DNA from: Cyrtodaria siliqua
Taxonomy: Eukaryota; Mollusca; Bivalvia; Adapedonta; Hiatellidae
DNA length: 64,000 nucleotides
Reading direction: 5' to 3'
Assembly: GCA_037043455.1 (NCBI GenBank)
Contig: JAWPHD010011035.1
Coordinates: 23,506 to 87,505 of the forward strand
The position numbers and the translations under genes are program-made. This document shows positions 34,101 to 45,112 of this stretch, piece by piece. The notes beneath the pieces were generated by a model. It saw nothing but the letters and a program-made list of their open reading frames with translations, did no database searches and was not told the origin of the DNA. Position 1 is the first letter of the stretch. The number at the start of each line of letters is the position of its first letter.

Positions 34101-34365
34101 GTTTCATTTTTCTTGAGTTACAATTTTTACAAAGCAGCCACAGTTTTTCGCGTTTACACGATTCGTCCCATAGATCTTGTAGTTCAGTGTTCCAATATGG
34201 CTTTGCTCTGGCCTTGTGCGGCTTTAAAATGATATTCGATGACTTTTTCACCTTTAGCTTCGATTTCATTTCTCTACTGATTAAATTCAAAAACTCTTTA
34301 TATGCTGATTTTATATCATTTTCGCTGTGCAGGTCACTCTCAATTCGGGTTATGGTGATTGCAAT
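31165..34365 (-). pseudogene. LINE-B retrotransposon, 5'-truncated, recently inactivated
   Basis: The minus-strand reading begins in the region between endonuclease and RT (RAKPYWNTELQDLWDESCKR, then RDFWKKIGKL). It goes on to the RT: LTEWTKGIISPIFKGNEANN, NYRAIALLSIPCKIY, GQNGFRKNRSCLDHIYTL, VDYKRAFDTIQRD, GVKQRCVLSPTLFSIYVNDL and LLYADDIIIL (YADD intact). It ends with a thumb (YKYLGFWFNDHLDMKL, then YCSGIWGQ) and a C-terminal Cys-His region (LCKLCTKSSTEDETHFLVDC). Damage is light: a frameshift near 33650, an in-frame TGA at 32921-32923 and a frameshift near 32095. The 3' tail has short CTATTAAAGT repeats. The endonuclease is missing. Confidence 0.87.
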
Positions 34366-34504
34366 ATGTATGTACCCTTTTCACGATTTGCGTGGGTTTT
34401 CGTGGTTTTAGCTAATTGTTTTTTTTTAGTGTTTTGTTCTCAAACCAAGAAGTGTGAAATTGCGATGAAAAAAGATGACCGATGTTCGTGCTTAAAAATT
34501 ACCT

Positions 34505-35105
34505 AAATACAATTTCAATATGTATGTTATTACTTGGAATCATCAACAGGTACTGTACTGTATAAGTGAGAAAATAAAGTTTACCCTTCCATAAAAGAGA
34601 TTTGTTTTTACCCTTCCATAAAATATCCACGCTGATCCAAGAAAAAATATTTTTTTAAAAATGGCCAAGTTAAAAAATGTTGTTTTTTTGTTAAAATCAA
34701 AGTCATAAACCACTAAAAAACTACCCTATACACAATTTCAATATGTCGTCTGTTATAACTTGCAATCATCAACAGGAACTGTGTAAGTCAAAAAAAAAAG
34801 TTTATCCTTCCATAAAATATACATGCTAATCATAGAGATTTTTCTTTTTTTTACAAAATGGCGAAGTTAACTTTTTTTTTTAATAAAATCAAAATCATAA
34901 CCCACTTAAAAACTACCATAAACGCAATTTCAATATGTATGTTATTACTTTCAATCGTCAACAGGAACGGTTTAAATGAGGGAAAAAAAAGTTTAACCTT
35001 CTATAAATTATACATGCTAATTCACGAGGGAAAAAAACACGTTCGAAATGTCCAAGTTAAAAAAAAAAAAATTGTTGAAATCAAAGTCATAACCAAATTA
35101 AAGCT
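34505..35105. repeat. Tandem repeat, about 3 units of 190-223 bp
   Basis: CAATTTCAATATGT starts at 34510, 34733 and 34924. Units share ATCATCAACAGG, AAGTTTA(C/T)CCTTC(C)ATAAA, an AATGGC(C/G)AAGTTAA block and AAAATCAAAGTCATAA, separated by variable A or T runs. It lies just beyond the 5' truncation of LINE-B. ORFs here are products of the repeat. Confidence 0.8.
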
Positions 35106-35223
35106 CGACCTGCCATAGGTTACATGTATGTACATGTATGCATGGGAATGAATATCTTAAATACTCACTAACGCTACTAATTTTCATTTTCGTAGTGCGT
35201 CAAACTTGAATTTTGTCTCCAAG

Positions 35224-35313
35224 ATGGCAGACGACGCGGACGACGCCATTTTGAAACTTCCGGTCGAAATTTTGACCCGCTTCCTGTCTCACGATGAAGT
35301 CACGCAGACGTGA
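35224..35313 (+). CDS. Short ORF with F-box-like start (doubtful)
   Basis: ATG at 35224 (context CAAGATGG) opens 29 codons: MADDADDAILKLPVEILTRF and then LSHDEVTQT before TGA. LKLPVEILTRFLSHDEV resembles the first helices of an F-box. The local base composition is GC-richer than the surroundings. No GT donor was found before the stop that would extend it. It could be the remnant of an F-box gene or chance in a repeat. Confidence 0.2.
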   Translation: MADDADDAILKLPVEILTRFLSHDEVTQT

Positions 35314-37597
35314 TTAACAGTTGAAAGCCAAAAGTAACTTACCGGCGTTCCATTATTAACAGAAATAATTAATTTGCTTACATTTTTATGAAGGATTGCG
35401 TGTACCCAGGAGTTTTCTATATGTTTTTAAGTATTTCTAGGACTCTGAAGCGTTTCAATTTTGAAGCGTCTGTGATCGGTGCAGATCGTACGTTTCGCAC
35501 GTCGGAATCGATATAGGTCGTAAGTTTCACACGTCGTAAAGAAAGTTTCCACAGCGCGTTAGCGTTCTCTACGACGTGCGGCTATTACATGTCACAGGCC
35601 TTATTCTCCGCTATTTTTATGGAAAATACGAATCAAGTGACCTTGCTGTGCAATGTTTTCGTTTAATAAACAAACAAATTAACAGCTCTGTTGCATATTT
35701 CTTGTTAGCGTTTCTAAAATTCTAGGGTAAAATAATTTCTTTAAAAATGAAAAAAACATATGTCAGGAGTTAAGTTAGCCTTCGATTTTTATGCCATTTT
35801 TGGCCATAATTATTTTTTCACTTTTCAAACGATGTTACGCACGTGCGTAAGTGCGTATCGCTGGCTACGCCGCTCAATACACATATGTTTACCTTAATCG
35901 CAAGTTAAAAATGTAACAATAATGTTTTAATATGAAACAGGCACTGACTAGATAACGGTCAAAGTACTTTGATGAATGATTAATTGTGTATGGAATGGAT
36001 GGGGACTGGAGTAAGAATTTGATAATAACAGGTAACAAAGATTAATTAAATATTCTCAATAACACTAAACAGATAACAAAAAATAAATTTAAATAATAAC
36101 AGTTTAAGAGATGAAAAAAACTTGCTACTCCCCCTCCTCAACACCACGAGAGCCTTTTACTAGTTCCGGGGCTTTTTTTTAAGGAAATTGGGAAAAGGCC
36201 TAGGCCTGCTGAATTTAGGGGAAATAAGCGCTAGACTGTCCAAATTGGGAAAAAAATAGCGTGATTTTCGTTGTTTTGGGAATGTGTTTTAAGGGCAAAT
36301 TTCATTAAAATGTAGTTTTAGGTAAAATATTGATTAGGTTTTAGAACTGAGTTATTTTAACATACAAACTATGTAAAGTATGTCACTTAATTACCAAAAA
36401 AAAAAAATATATATATATACATATATTTTTTTTTAAATGGGAATTTTTTACCCCAAAATTGGGGGAAAATAGAGGTTTTTGCAATTGGGAAGAGGCCGAA
36501 TTTCGGCCCCTGTTAAATAGGTTAAAAAAGCCCTGGTCTGTAAAGGGGCATTTTGGTCTAGAATGTGGGAAAGATCCATGACTGGGAAATGACATTTTCA
36601 GAGTTAATTAAGTTTAAAAAATGGGGAAAACTGCATGATTTTCAAAGTAATTTGGGTGGGGAAGTGGCCTTATACGGACCGCTGCGAAAAAGGGTTAAAC
36701 GGTACCTACCTACCTACCCTATGAGTCTCATTCATTAAACATAGAAAAAAACATCCTATGTATTTTGATGGGTATTTAAGCCAACAAACAGAACCTTGAT
36801 ATTTCAATTTTATGTATACACTTACAAAAAAAAGTCTTACATTCCGTTGGACATGCTAGAATAAATAATAAACATGTTGCTAGATTCTCTGAGATTATCT
36901 ACAGTGGTTCGGTCAGAGAATGCTCGGATTACAAATAAACATGTGTTCACCGTGACCGGACCATCTCCTTTAAAACGCTGTCGACATCTTTTATGAGAAT
37001 AAACAAATCTATTTTTTCCGAAAACTGTTCAGTTTGTTAGCCCCCGAAAATTGAAATACACCGACCCACACAAAATCTGCACCAGAAATGCTTGCGCATA
37101 TTTTCTGTGTAAAGGAAAAGATCAAATAAAGTATGCACTCAAATCTATCCGTATCTTATTGTTCTCAAGTTTAAAGTCTTATTACAGATACAAAATAAAA
37201 CAAAAAGCTAACCTTCCTACCCACTACTTATTGTTGCAGTAAACAAGGGTATTATTTTATTAGGCCTTACAAATATATTTATTTACATATTTGTGCAAAG
37301 ATCTATCTATAACAATTTCCTGACTTTAAGATTAAGATCTGATCAAATTTATAGTAAGTTCTGACCCTTAAAATAGAGATGGGTAAAAAGTGTACATGCT
37401 ATCAAATTGCTTTGCCCGTTACATAGGCAGTGCCTATTTCATATTAACTACACCAAAAAACAAAGTGCATATATTTTGTATGATAAACAGAGATCGACAA
37501 ATATATTAAAAGGGTGAAAGGCGTACAAAACAAACAAACCAAAAACTGCATGAACGTCGGCCATCTTTTTTTTCATTGCAATTTCACGCTTCCTTGG
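35314..37597. other. No gene recognised apart from a MITE-like element
   Basis: AT-rich DNA with T and A homopolymers. A CGTGCGTAAGTGCG/GGCTACGCCGC patch near 35840-35870 looks like the end of a decayed DNA element. Small ORFs have no recognisable features. Confidence 0.45.
36166..36536. mobile_element. MITE-like element with CCRGGGCTTTTTT termini
   Basis: The left end CCGGGGCTTTTTTTTAAG matches the reverse complement of the right end (CCAGGGCTTTTTTAACC). The 371-bp interior is non-coding and rich in GGGAAAA and TTGGGGG. Termini of the CAGGGCTTTTT type are common in hAT-derived elements. No clear 8-bp duplication was seen, so the class is an inference. Confidence 0.5.
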
Positions 37598-37715
37598 TCC
37601 CGGGTCGTTTCGCACACTTTCCCGTTCGCGCATCGGTTATTTCGCACATCGGTCGTTTCGCACATCATTTTGATAGTCGTTTCGCCCACTAAGTCGTTTA
37701 GCCCATCATCTATCA
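37598..37715 (-). repeat. Cluster of GTCGTTTCGC motifs
   Basis: GTCGTTTCGC or a close variant occurs about five times in 120 bp, separated by CACAT/CCCAC spacers and ending GCCCATCAT. The reverse orientation of the same motif cluster is at 45035-45112. Probably the terminus of a DNA element. Non-coding. Confidence 0.75.
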
Positions 37716-38021
37716 GGTTTTGTATTTGATTGTGAATTGAATGACTTTTATTAAACTGTGAATAATAAATTAAGGGAGAATCATAATGATATTTTTTTGA
37801 TGTTGTTGTTGAATGTTTGTTTATATCCCGGCACAACCAGTTTTCGTACACATAAGGACAAAACATGAGATTAAAACCTTTCATTTAAATAAAAGACTTT
37901 TCCTTTCCAGTCAATGTTTTCATTAATTATAGTACTGAAATTCTGCAGAATCATGCCAAATTGGCATGACCTCTATTGTTTACCTTTTTGAAGATATATG
38001 TATTTCGGGTTGTATTTCGGG

Positions 38022-38380
38022 ACAATATCCAGGGTCAGGTTTGTACATAACGTATATGTATAGGCGTGTATTATGGGACAATATTCAGGGTCAGGTATGT
38101 AAAAACCTGACCCTGGATATTGTCTCTTAATTAAAGCGCATACGTATTACTTATGTTCAAAACTGACCCTGACTATTGTCCCGTAATATAATCCCATACA
38201 TATATCTTATGTACAAACCGGACTCTGGATATTGTCCCGTAATACAAGCCCTTACATATACCTGAAGTACAACCCTGACCTTAGATATTGTCCTTTAGTA
38301 CAGGACCATATATATATACCTTATGTACAAACCTGACCCTGGATATTGTCCTTTAATACTGGACCATATATATACATGAA
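38022..38380. repeat. 57-bp minisatellite array, segment 1, with internal inversion
   Basis: Units of about 56-60 bp contain TACAAACCTGACCCTGG, ATATTGTCC and TAATACAAGCCCATACATAT. The first two units (38022-38098) run in reverse orientation (GGGACAATATTCAGGGTCAGG) and meet the following direct units head to head at about 38100, making a local palindrome. About five direct units follow before the LINE-A fragment. Confidence 0.88.
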
Positions 38381-38935
38381 TGTTTAGAAAGTTCATCGAG
38401 AGCAATATTTTTTAAAGAAATTGTTAGTTTTGATTTTCAATTATTTCATAAACATACCAAAATTTAGAATATCGATGACCAGGTTAATTGTCTCGTCCCA
38501 TAGCCTTGCTATAGAGACTGGTAGGTGGCATAGACCTAGAAGTATACCATTAGCAGACAGAATATGTTTAATTTGAAACCAACTTGAAGACGAGTTTCAT
38601 TTCATATTGCAATCGGTTTAAAGACATCCGAAAAATATATATTAAACAATATTTTTGGAATCGACCGAGCATATTCAAATTAAAAGGACTTTTTTACAGC
38701 AAAAATGAAAAAGAAATTAAAAATTTAAGTGTGTATATTTTTAAAGCATTTGAAATGAGGAAAACGCTAATGAATTGATTTGATGTAATTGTAATTCCAT
38801 GTCTCATTTTCTCCTTCTCAATTGTAATGTTTTGTATTATTTTAATATTGTAATATTTTATTTTCACAGTCATGTATATTTGTGTGTGGTGGTTTTGTCA
38901 CGCTTGAAAATGCAAATAGAGCTTTTTTTTTATTG
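38381..38935 (+). pseudogene. LINE-A fragment, C-terminal end, inside the minisatellite
   Basis: The translation matches the end of the 39-42.7 kb copy: SSRAIFFKEIVSFDF, then ISMTRLIVSSHSLAIETGRW, DEFHFIL and IYIKQYFWNRPSIFKLKGLF. It closes LSVYIFKAFEMRK. It begins in the NSTRAVF block, so it is strongly 5'-truncated. Minisatellite units lie on both sides. Confidence 0.85.
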
Positions 38936-38944
38936 TGTTTGATA

Positions 38945-39008
38945 TACAACGCCATACATATATCGAATGTACAAACCTGACCCTGGATATTGTTCCTTAA
39001 TACAAGCC
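38945..39008. repeat. 57-bp minisatellite array, segment 2
   Basis: One complete unit (CATACATATATCGAATG, TACAAACCTGACCCTGGA, TATTGTTCCTTAATACAAGCC) sits between the two LINE-A insertions. Confidence 0.85.
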
Positions 39009-42000
39009 TATGTAAGTGATACATTTGTAAACGAAGGAATTATATTTTTTCAGAGTGAAGATGATATTTTGTGGTTACGATTAGATGGAACCTTATTTTC
39101 ATTAGAACACGACTTATTCATAGGTCTTTGTTATGCTGTGTCTGAGGGTAGCAGCAGGTTTAATGTTCTTGACCAAAACATTTTTGACCGTTTAATTGAG
39201 TCTATAGCACACATTCATAATAACACCGACGGAAAATGCAATATTGTATTAGCAGGTGATTTTAATAGTCGTACATCTGATAAACCAGACTTTGTAACTT
39301 TTGATTCTGTCAAAAATTTCGGTGATATTTTACCTGATGATTATTCTGTTGATACTTTTATACCTAGATATTCACAAGATAAAGGTAATATAAACGCTAA
39401 TGGAAAGTCATTTTTAGATTTATGTAAACAAACACAGTTGAGAATTTTAAATGGTCGTGTTGGCGACGACGCAGGTGTTGGCAGAAATACATTTGTGGGT
39501 CATAGAGGTTGCAGTTTAGTAGACTATTTTGTTGTTTCTGAATCTATATTTTCTTTATTTGTAGCTTTTACAGTCCATGACCCTAATTTATTATCTGATC
39601 ACTGTATTGTTGAATGTATTATGGAAAATAATATTCATGATAATTTTGAACATGATATTGATAATGTAAATGAAAATGATGAAACAAGCTATAAGTCTAT
39701 TAATCACAAATATGTATGGTCGGATGTTCGTAAAGCTGAATATGTTGATGCTTTAAACAATGACGATTTTATTGAACAGTTAGAAAATGTTACTATGTCA
39801 ATCGAATCCTCAGATAGTATTGGTAGCTTAGAATCAAATTTAAATGCTTTTTCTAACCTTATGAGCTCTGTAACGGATCCTCTATTTAAGAAAAAGGTAT
39901 ATAAATCGGATAATAAAAATAAAACATTTAAAAATGAATGGTATAATGAGTCTTGTGAAAATAAAAGGAAAATATTTCACAGTTATTTAAATTGTTTCAG
40001 ATATAATAAAACAGATGAAAATAGACAATTACTTGTTAAAGCACGTTCTGAGTATAAAAACATATTAAAGCGCTGCAGAAGGGTTTATAATGATAATCAA
40101 ACTCATATTCTTGAAATAAATAAAACAAAAAATGCCAAACTGTACTGGAACATGCTTAAAGATACTTCTCATGTTAAACATCCAAATATACCATTGTCGA
40201 AGTTTGAAGAATATTTTAAAGCTGTTAATAATCCCGATGATCACTTTTTTAATCCAGATGATGATGTTTTATATTTCAACGAACGTTTTGTAAACGAAGA
40301 GTTTGATATTATGTTTAAAGAATTAGATGTAGTTATATCAACTGATGAAATCTTAAAGTCTATTAAGCAGTTAAAGAATGGTAAATGTGCCGGACCAGAT
40401 AATTATTTGAATGAATATTTTATAAATGGCACTTACAGATTAATGCCATTTTTGTTTTCATTGTTTAACTCTATATTAGATAATGGTATTTTCCCAAGTA
40501 CCTGGTCTGAAGGATATATCATACCTTTACATAAGAAAGGAGCCATTGACGATCCTACTAATTATCGTGGTATAACACTGTTAAGTGTTTTAGGTAAATT
40601 ATTTACAAGAATATTAAATAATCGATTGAACGATTGGGCCGAAAATTACAATGTTTATTTGGAAGCACAGGCCGGGTTTCGAAGGGGAATGGGTACCACA
40701 GATAATATATTCGTACTGCATGGTTTTGATTACACACATTATTAACACTGGTAAAAAAATTATATTGTAGTTTTATAGATTTTAGCAAAGCTTTCGATTA
40801 TGTAGAAAGGAACACTTTATGGACTAAATTAATTAAATTTGGTGTAAGAGGTAAGATCCTTACAGTCATCAAAAGTATGTATGAAAATATTAAAACACGT
40901 GTAAAATTTGATAATATGTTAAGCAATGATTTTTCATGTATGTTAGGTGTGAGGCAAGGCGAATGTTTATCGCCGTTTCTGTTTTCAATGTTTCCAAATG
41001 ACATTGAAGAACATTTTATATTGAACAATTTTGATGGTGTTGATACTTATATGACCAAACTATTGTTGCTGTTATACGCTGACGATATTGTGATATTTTC
41101 AGAATCATCAATTGGTTTACAGAAAGGGTTAGATATTTTAGCTATTTACTGTACAAAATGGAAACTTAAGGTTAATGTTAACAAAACAAAAATAATTATA
41201 TTTAGAAAAGCTGGACTTTTACCCAGAAATCTTGTTTTCATGTTCAATAACTCTCCAGTTGAAATCGTTAAATCCTTGACCTATCTTGGCATTGTCTTTA
41301 GTCAAGGTGGCTCCTTTAATGAAACACAATTAAGTTTAGCTGGTAAAGCACAGAAAGCAATATTTAAGTTAAACAAATGTTTAATGAAATTTACAGATAT
41401 TTCTGTGTCACACAGATTAGATTTATTTGATAAACTTGTGTTACCCATTTTATGTTATGGCTCCGAAGTTTGGGGATTTCAAAGTTCAGATAATATTTAG
41501 AGAATACACACTATTTATTGTAAAAATGTTTTACGTGTTAAACGTTCTACTCAAAATGACTTTGTATATGGTATTCTTGGCAGATTTAGCATTAAGGATA
41601 TTAGATATATTAGAATAATTAAATTTTGGTTGAAAATTGTTAACACTAATGACCAAAAGTATTGTAAACTTATATATAATATGCTTAAAATAGATGCTGA
41701 TTTATACCCAAATAAAGTATCTTGGGTTACACGTGTACAAGATTTATTATCAAGGTTAGGGTTTCATGATGTTTGGCTCCAACAAAATGTTGGCAATAAA
41801 CATGTTTTCTTAAGTATATTTAAACAACGTTTATATGATAATAGCTTACAAACGTGGCAAACTCGTATAGATAATTCAACCAGAGCTGTATTTTTTAGAG
41901 AAGTTGTTACATTTGGTACTCAACATTTTCTTAGTACTCTTAATATATCTAAATTTAGAATCGCTATGACGAGACTTATTGTTTCTTCTCATAATTTGTG

Positions 42001-42740
42001 TATAGAATCTGGCAGATGGCAAAGACCGAGAATGCAGGTCGAAAACAGATTATGTACTGTTTGTCAAAAAATAGAGGACGAATATCATTTTTTATTAGAA
42101 TGCTTACTGTATAATGATTTGCGTAAAACGTATATAAACCGCTTCTACTGGACTAGACCAAGCATGTATAAATTAAAATTACTGTTCGAAACTCAAAATC
42201 AAAATGTAAAAAAGAAATTAAGTGTTTACATCTTCAAAGCATTTGAACTCAGAAAAATACAACATTCATAGTATCATTTGTAGAATAATCTCAGATTGTT
42301 ACATGTCTGTATACACAGTTAAAACGTTTTACCTTTTACTTTTGTACACTGATCATAATGTTGTTTTTTGTGTGATTTTGTTTTGTTTTTGTAGAACTTT
42401 GGAAATCAAATAAATAGTAGAGAGCATTGTGGTATTTACAAACAAAAACGGCTATCACCTATCGTTGATTATACTGTAATATAAACTATATATGTTAGTA
42501 TAGATAGTAGAATATCAATACAGATTATCTTCATAGTGGCAATATAATTTAAAAGTCTGTTTCTCACCTTCTCCGTTTATATCTTCTCCACTTATTTTCT
42601 GTCATAAATTGTGTATATAGCATATATTCATATTACTAAAAATGCTGTTTGTTATCTTGCTATGTCAATTGCTTGTATGAATGTAAACTATGTCTCACGG
42701 GCCTCTGGCCTATTGATTGATGAATAAAGTATTCTTCTTC
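39009..42740 (+). pseudogene. LINE-A retrotransposon, nearly complete ORF2
   Basis: A 5'-truncated but long non-LTR element. The endonuclease C-terminal half has AGDFNSRTSDKPDFV, then VGHRGCSLVDYFVVSE and LLSDHCIVECIM. After a charged linker, the RT has LKNGKCAGPDN, GYIIPLHKKGAIDDPTNYRG, GFRRGMGTTDNIF, FIDFSKAFDYVE, VRQGECLSPFLFSMF and LLYADDIVIF (YADD intact). The thumb has TYLGIVFSQGG and YGSEVWGF. The C-terminal Cys-His motif is LCTVCQKIEDEYHFLLEC. The main frame runs 38967-40745; small frameshifts near 40728 and 40755 move it, and one TAG at 41498-41500 interrupts an otherwise open frame to 42271. The 3' UTR ends near 42740 with AATAAAG. The few lesions suggest recent insertion. It lies inside the 57-bp minisatellite. 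Confidence 0.88.
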
Positions 42741-42764
42741 ATGTACCAAAACAGTTCCTATACG

Positions 42765-43050
42765 ACTTATGTATATACCTGATCCTGGATATTGTCTCTT
42801 GATTTAATGCCATACATATTACTTATGTACAAACCTGACCCTGACTAATGTCCCGTAATACAAGGCCATACATATACCTAATGTACAAACTGACCCTGGA
42901 TATTGTCCTTTAATACAAGACCGTATATATACCTTATGTACAAACCTGACTCTAACTATTGTCACATAATACAAGCCCATACATATACATAATGTACAAA
43001 CCTAAACCTAGATATTCTCCTTTAATACAGGCCCACATATATACCACCCA
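42765..43050. repeat. 57-bp minisatellite array, segment 3
   Basis: About five direct units continue here after the LINE-A 3' end, with TGTACAAACCTGACCCTG, TCCCGTAATACAAG and CCATACATATACC. The last unit decays into ACCACCCAACCGAG. This is the same array as 38022-38380, split by insertion. Confidence 0.88.
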
Positions 43051-43381
43051 ACCGAGTCTCTCAACACATTTGAAACTTTTTTCTTTTCTTTTTTTACATA
43101 TTTCTGTGTTGCTTTTGTCAATTCTTACACATGTATTACAATATTTAAACATGTATATTCGTTAAGCGGAATGTATATCTTTGTTCTATATAATATACAT
43201 TAATAACACGTGCGTTTATTTGTTGTGCATTATATCAAATATTATTTCTACGTATGTTCTACGTATATAATAACTACTACTACTTCATATGTATGCAAAA
43301 ATTAGCGAAGATGAACTTAATAAGAAATATGTAAATAAATAAATATAGTTATATCGTTTACATTTCGAACATATGTCATAC

Positions 43382-43484
43382 CTGAATCACACGTGCGATG
43401 CTGCCACAAATTACAAGAGTCGCACTCGATGGCCTGCTGTCTGGGGCGCACCTCCAACCCACACGAAACATACAACGCGGGCAT
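43382..43484 (-). CDS. PHD-finger-like first exon (orphan)
   Basis: From the ATG at 43484 the minus strand reads MPALYVSCGLEVRPRQQAIE, then CDSCNLWQHRTCDS. It stops at G before GTATGACAT, a plausible phase 1 donor. Cys and His spacing (C8, C21, C24, H29, C32) is that of the first half of a PHD finger. I recall highly similar first exons in multicopy bivalve genes that also carry FLYWCH and MULE-transposase domains, so it may mark a host-like transposase gene; that is from memory and an inference. No second exon was recognised on the minus strand within several kb. Confidence 0.5.
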
Positions 43485-43678
43485 AATAAATAAATGATAA
43501 ATCCACACAAACAATCCGTAAAAAACGTTTTAACACTAAGAATGTAAGTAGTTTTAGAGAACAAAACAACGTATGAATTAAGATATTAATTCTTAATTTA
43601 AACTTTCAAAACAAATTAATTGTTTTCAATTATCATAATATTAATGATAATTATTTATATGCCGATCAATTTGTTCTT

Positions 43679-44337
43679 CGATCTATACCAGCTTAAAGGT
43701 ATCCCGCTAATTCATAATAACTACTTGCATTCCGGCTGATTGCACGTGTTAAGAAAACAAGCTATTATCACATGTGTTGCCACGCACACTTCTTGAATAA
43801 ACACCGAATGTTTATTTTCTAATCGGTTGACTGGGTTTCTTTAACAAGCAATGATCTAACCGATCTTTTGAAATATTAATTGCCATAAAACACATTATAA
43901 TTATGGCTTATTTTATTTCTTTATTCAAAGTCGAAGTGAACGACAAACAGTATTTATCAGAAAATATATGTGAAAAATATTTAGAAAATAAATGAGTAAA
44001 CATTTTTCGATCTATACCAGCTTAAAGGTACCCGCTAATTCATAATAACTACTTGCATTCCGGCTGATTGCACGTGTTAAGAAAACAACCTATAATCACA
44101 TAAGTGTTGCCACGCACACTTCTTGAATAAACGCCGAATGTTTATTTTCTAATCTGTTGACTGGGTTTCTTTAACAAGCAATGATCTAACCGATCTTTTG
44201 AAATATTAATTGCCATAAAACACATTATAATTATGGCTTATTTTATTTCTTTATTCAAAGTCGAAGTGAACGACAAACAGTATTTATCAGAAAATATATG
44301 TGCAAAATATTTAGAAAATAAATGAGTAAACATTTTT
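43679..44337. repeat. Recent direct tandem duplication, 329-bp unit
   Basis: CGATCTATACCAGCTTAAAG begins at 43679 and 44008. The two units are almost identical over their whole length (for example AAAACAAGC against AAAACAACC, and TGTGAAAAAT against TGTGCAAAAT). The near identity points to a recent event or active homogenisation. Non-coding. Confidence 0.95.
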
Positions 44338-45034
44338 CAAAGAAACACGCAGCAAAATAGTTTTATTAAAAATTCGCGCGTCCCGTTAGTTGTTCTATAC
44401 AACTTGCATTTGTTCAATCTTAAATATTAAAAGTAAAAACAATACATTGTTATTTAATTATTTGCAAGCACATTTAAAGTAAAAATGATCCTAGATTAAT
44501 ACGTTGACATGCTAAGTTTAATGCTTGATAACATCTTCAAGATGACCGTGTGTCCCTTTAACATGTAATACATCTGTACAACATGTATGTAGGCTGTTTG
44601 ATACTGCAGATATATTTGAAATACGGATAAAGGTAATAGGGAATATAAACAATAAACACAACTGTATTCCAATTAGTTGTATTTATTTTTTTATTCAAAG
44701 TAATTGACAACCAGTAATTATTAATTCTGAAAGTTTATGCTTTTCCTTCGAGAGGCTTGCATGAAGTCATCATCTGAAATAGAAATTATTGATTTTATAA
44801 CAAATAAAGATTTAATATTGCAAAAATAATTATCTGTCTTTCAATATTTGATTCATTCAAAGTGTTTTAATGTTTTTTTACATAGAAAACGCAAGTTCAT
44901 ATATTCTTCTAAACCCGAAATTCAATACTTGATTCATTAAAAATGTTTTTTCTAATCCTAAAATACAATAGTTCTAACTCCAAATAAGTATTTGCATAAG
45001 TAATTATTCATCACTATATATATATATATATATA
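44338..45034. other. No gene recognised
   Basis: Includes a terminus related to the 1.5 kb MITE (CGTGTGTCCCTTTAAC near 44550) and an (AT)n run at about 45015-45034. No coding sequence seen. Confidence 0.5.
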
Positions 45035-45112
45035 AGGTGGGCGAAACGACTATCTCTATGATGGGCGAAACGACTATCCGCGAAACAACCGTTGTGCGAA
45101 ACGACCCGTCAC
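45035..45112 (+). repeat. Cluster of GCGAAACGAC motifs
   Basis: GGGCGAAACGACTATC occurs twice, followed by CGCGAAACAACC and GCGAAACGACCCG. It is the inverse orientation of the cluster at 37598-37715. It lies directly after an (AT)n tract. Confidence 0.75.

Noticed and set aside
38022..43050. Regular array of about 57-bp units considered as a CRISPR-like array
   Set aside because: The whole unit is similar between copies, with no unique spacers, and the setting is eukaryotic. It is a minisatellite.
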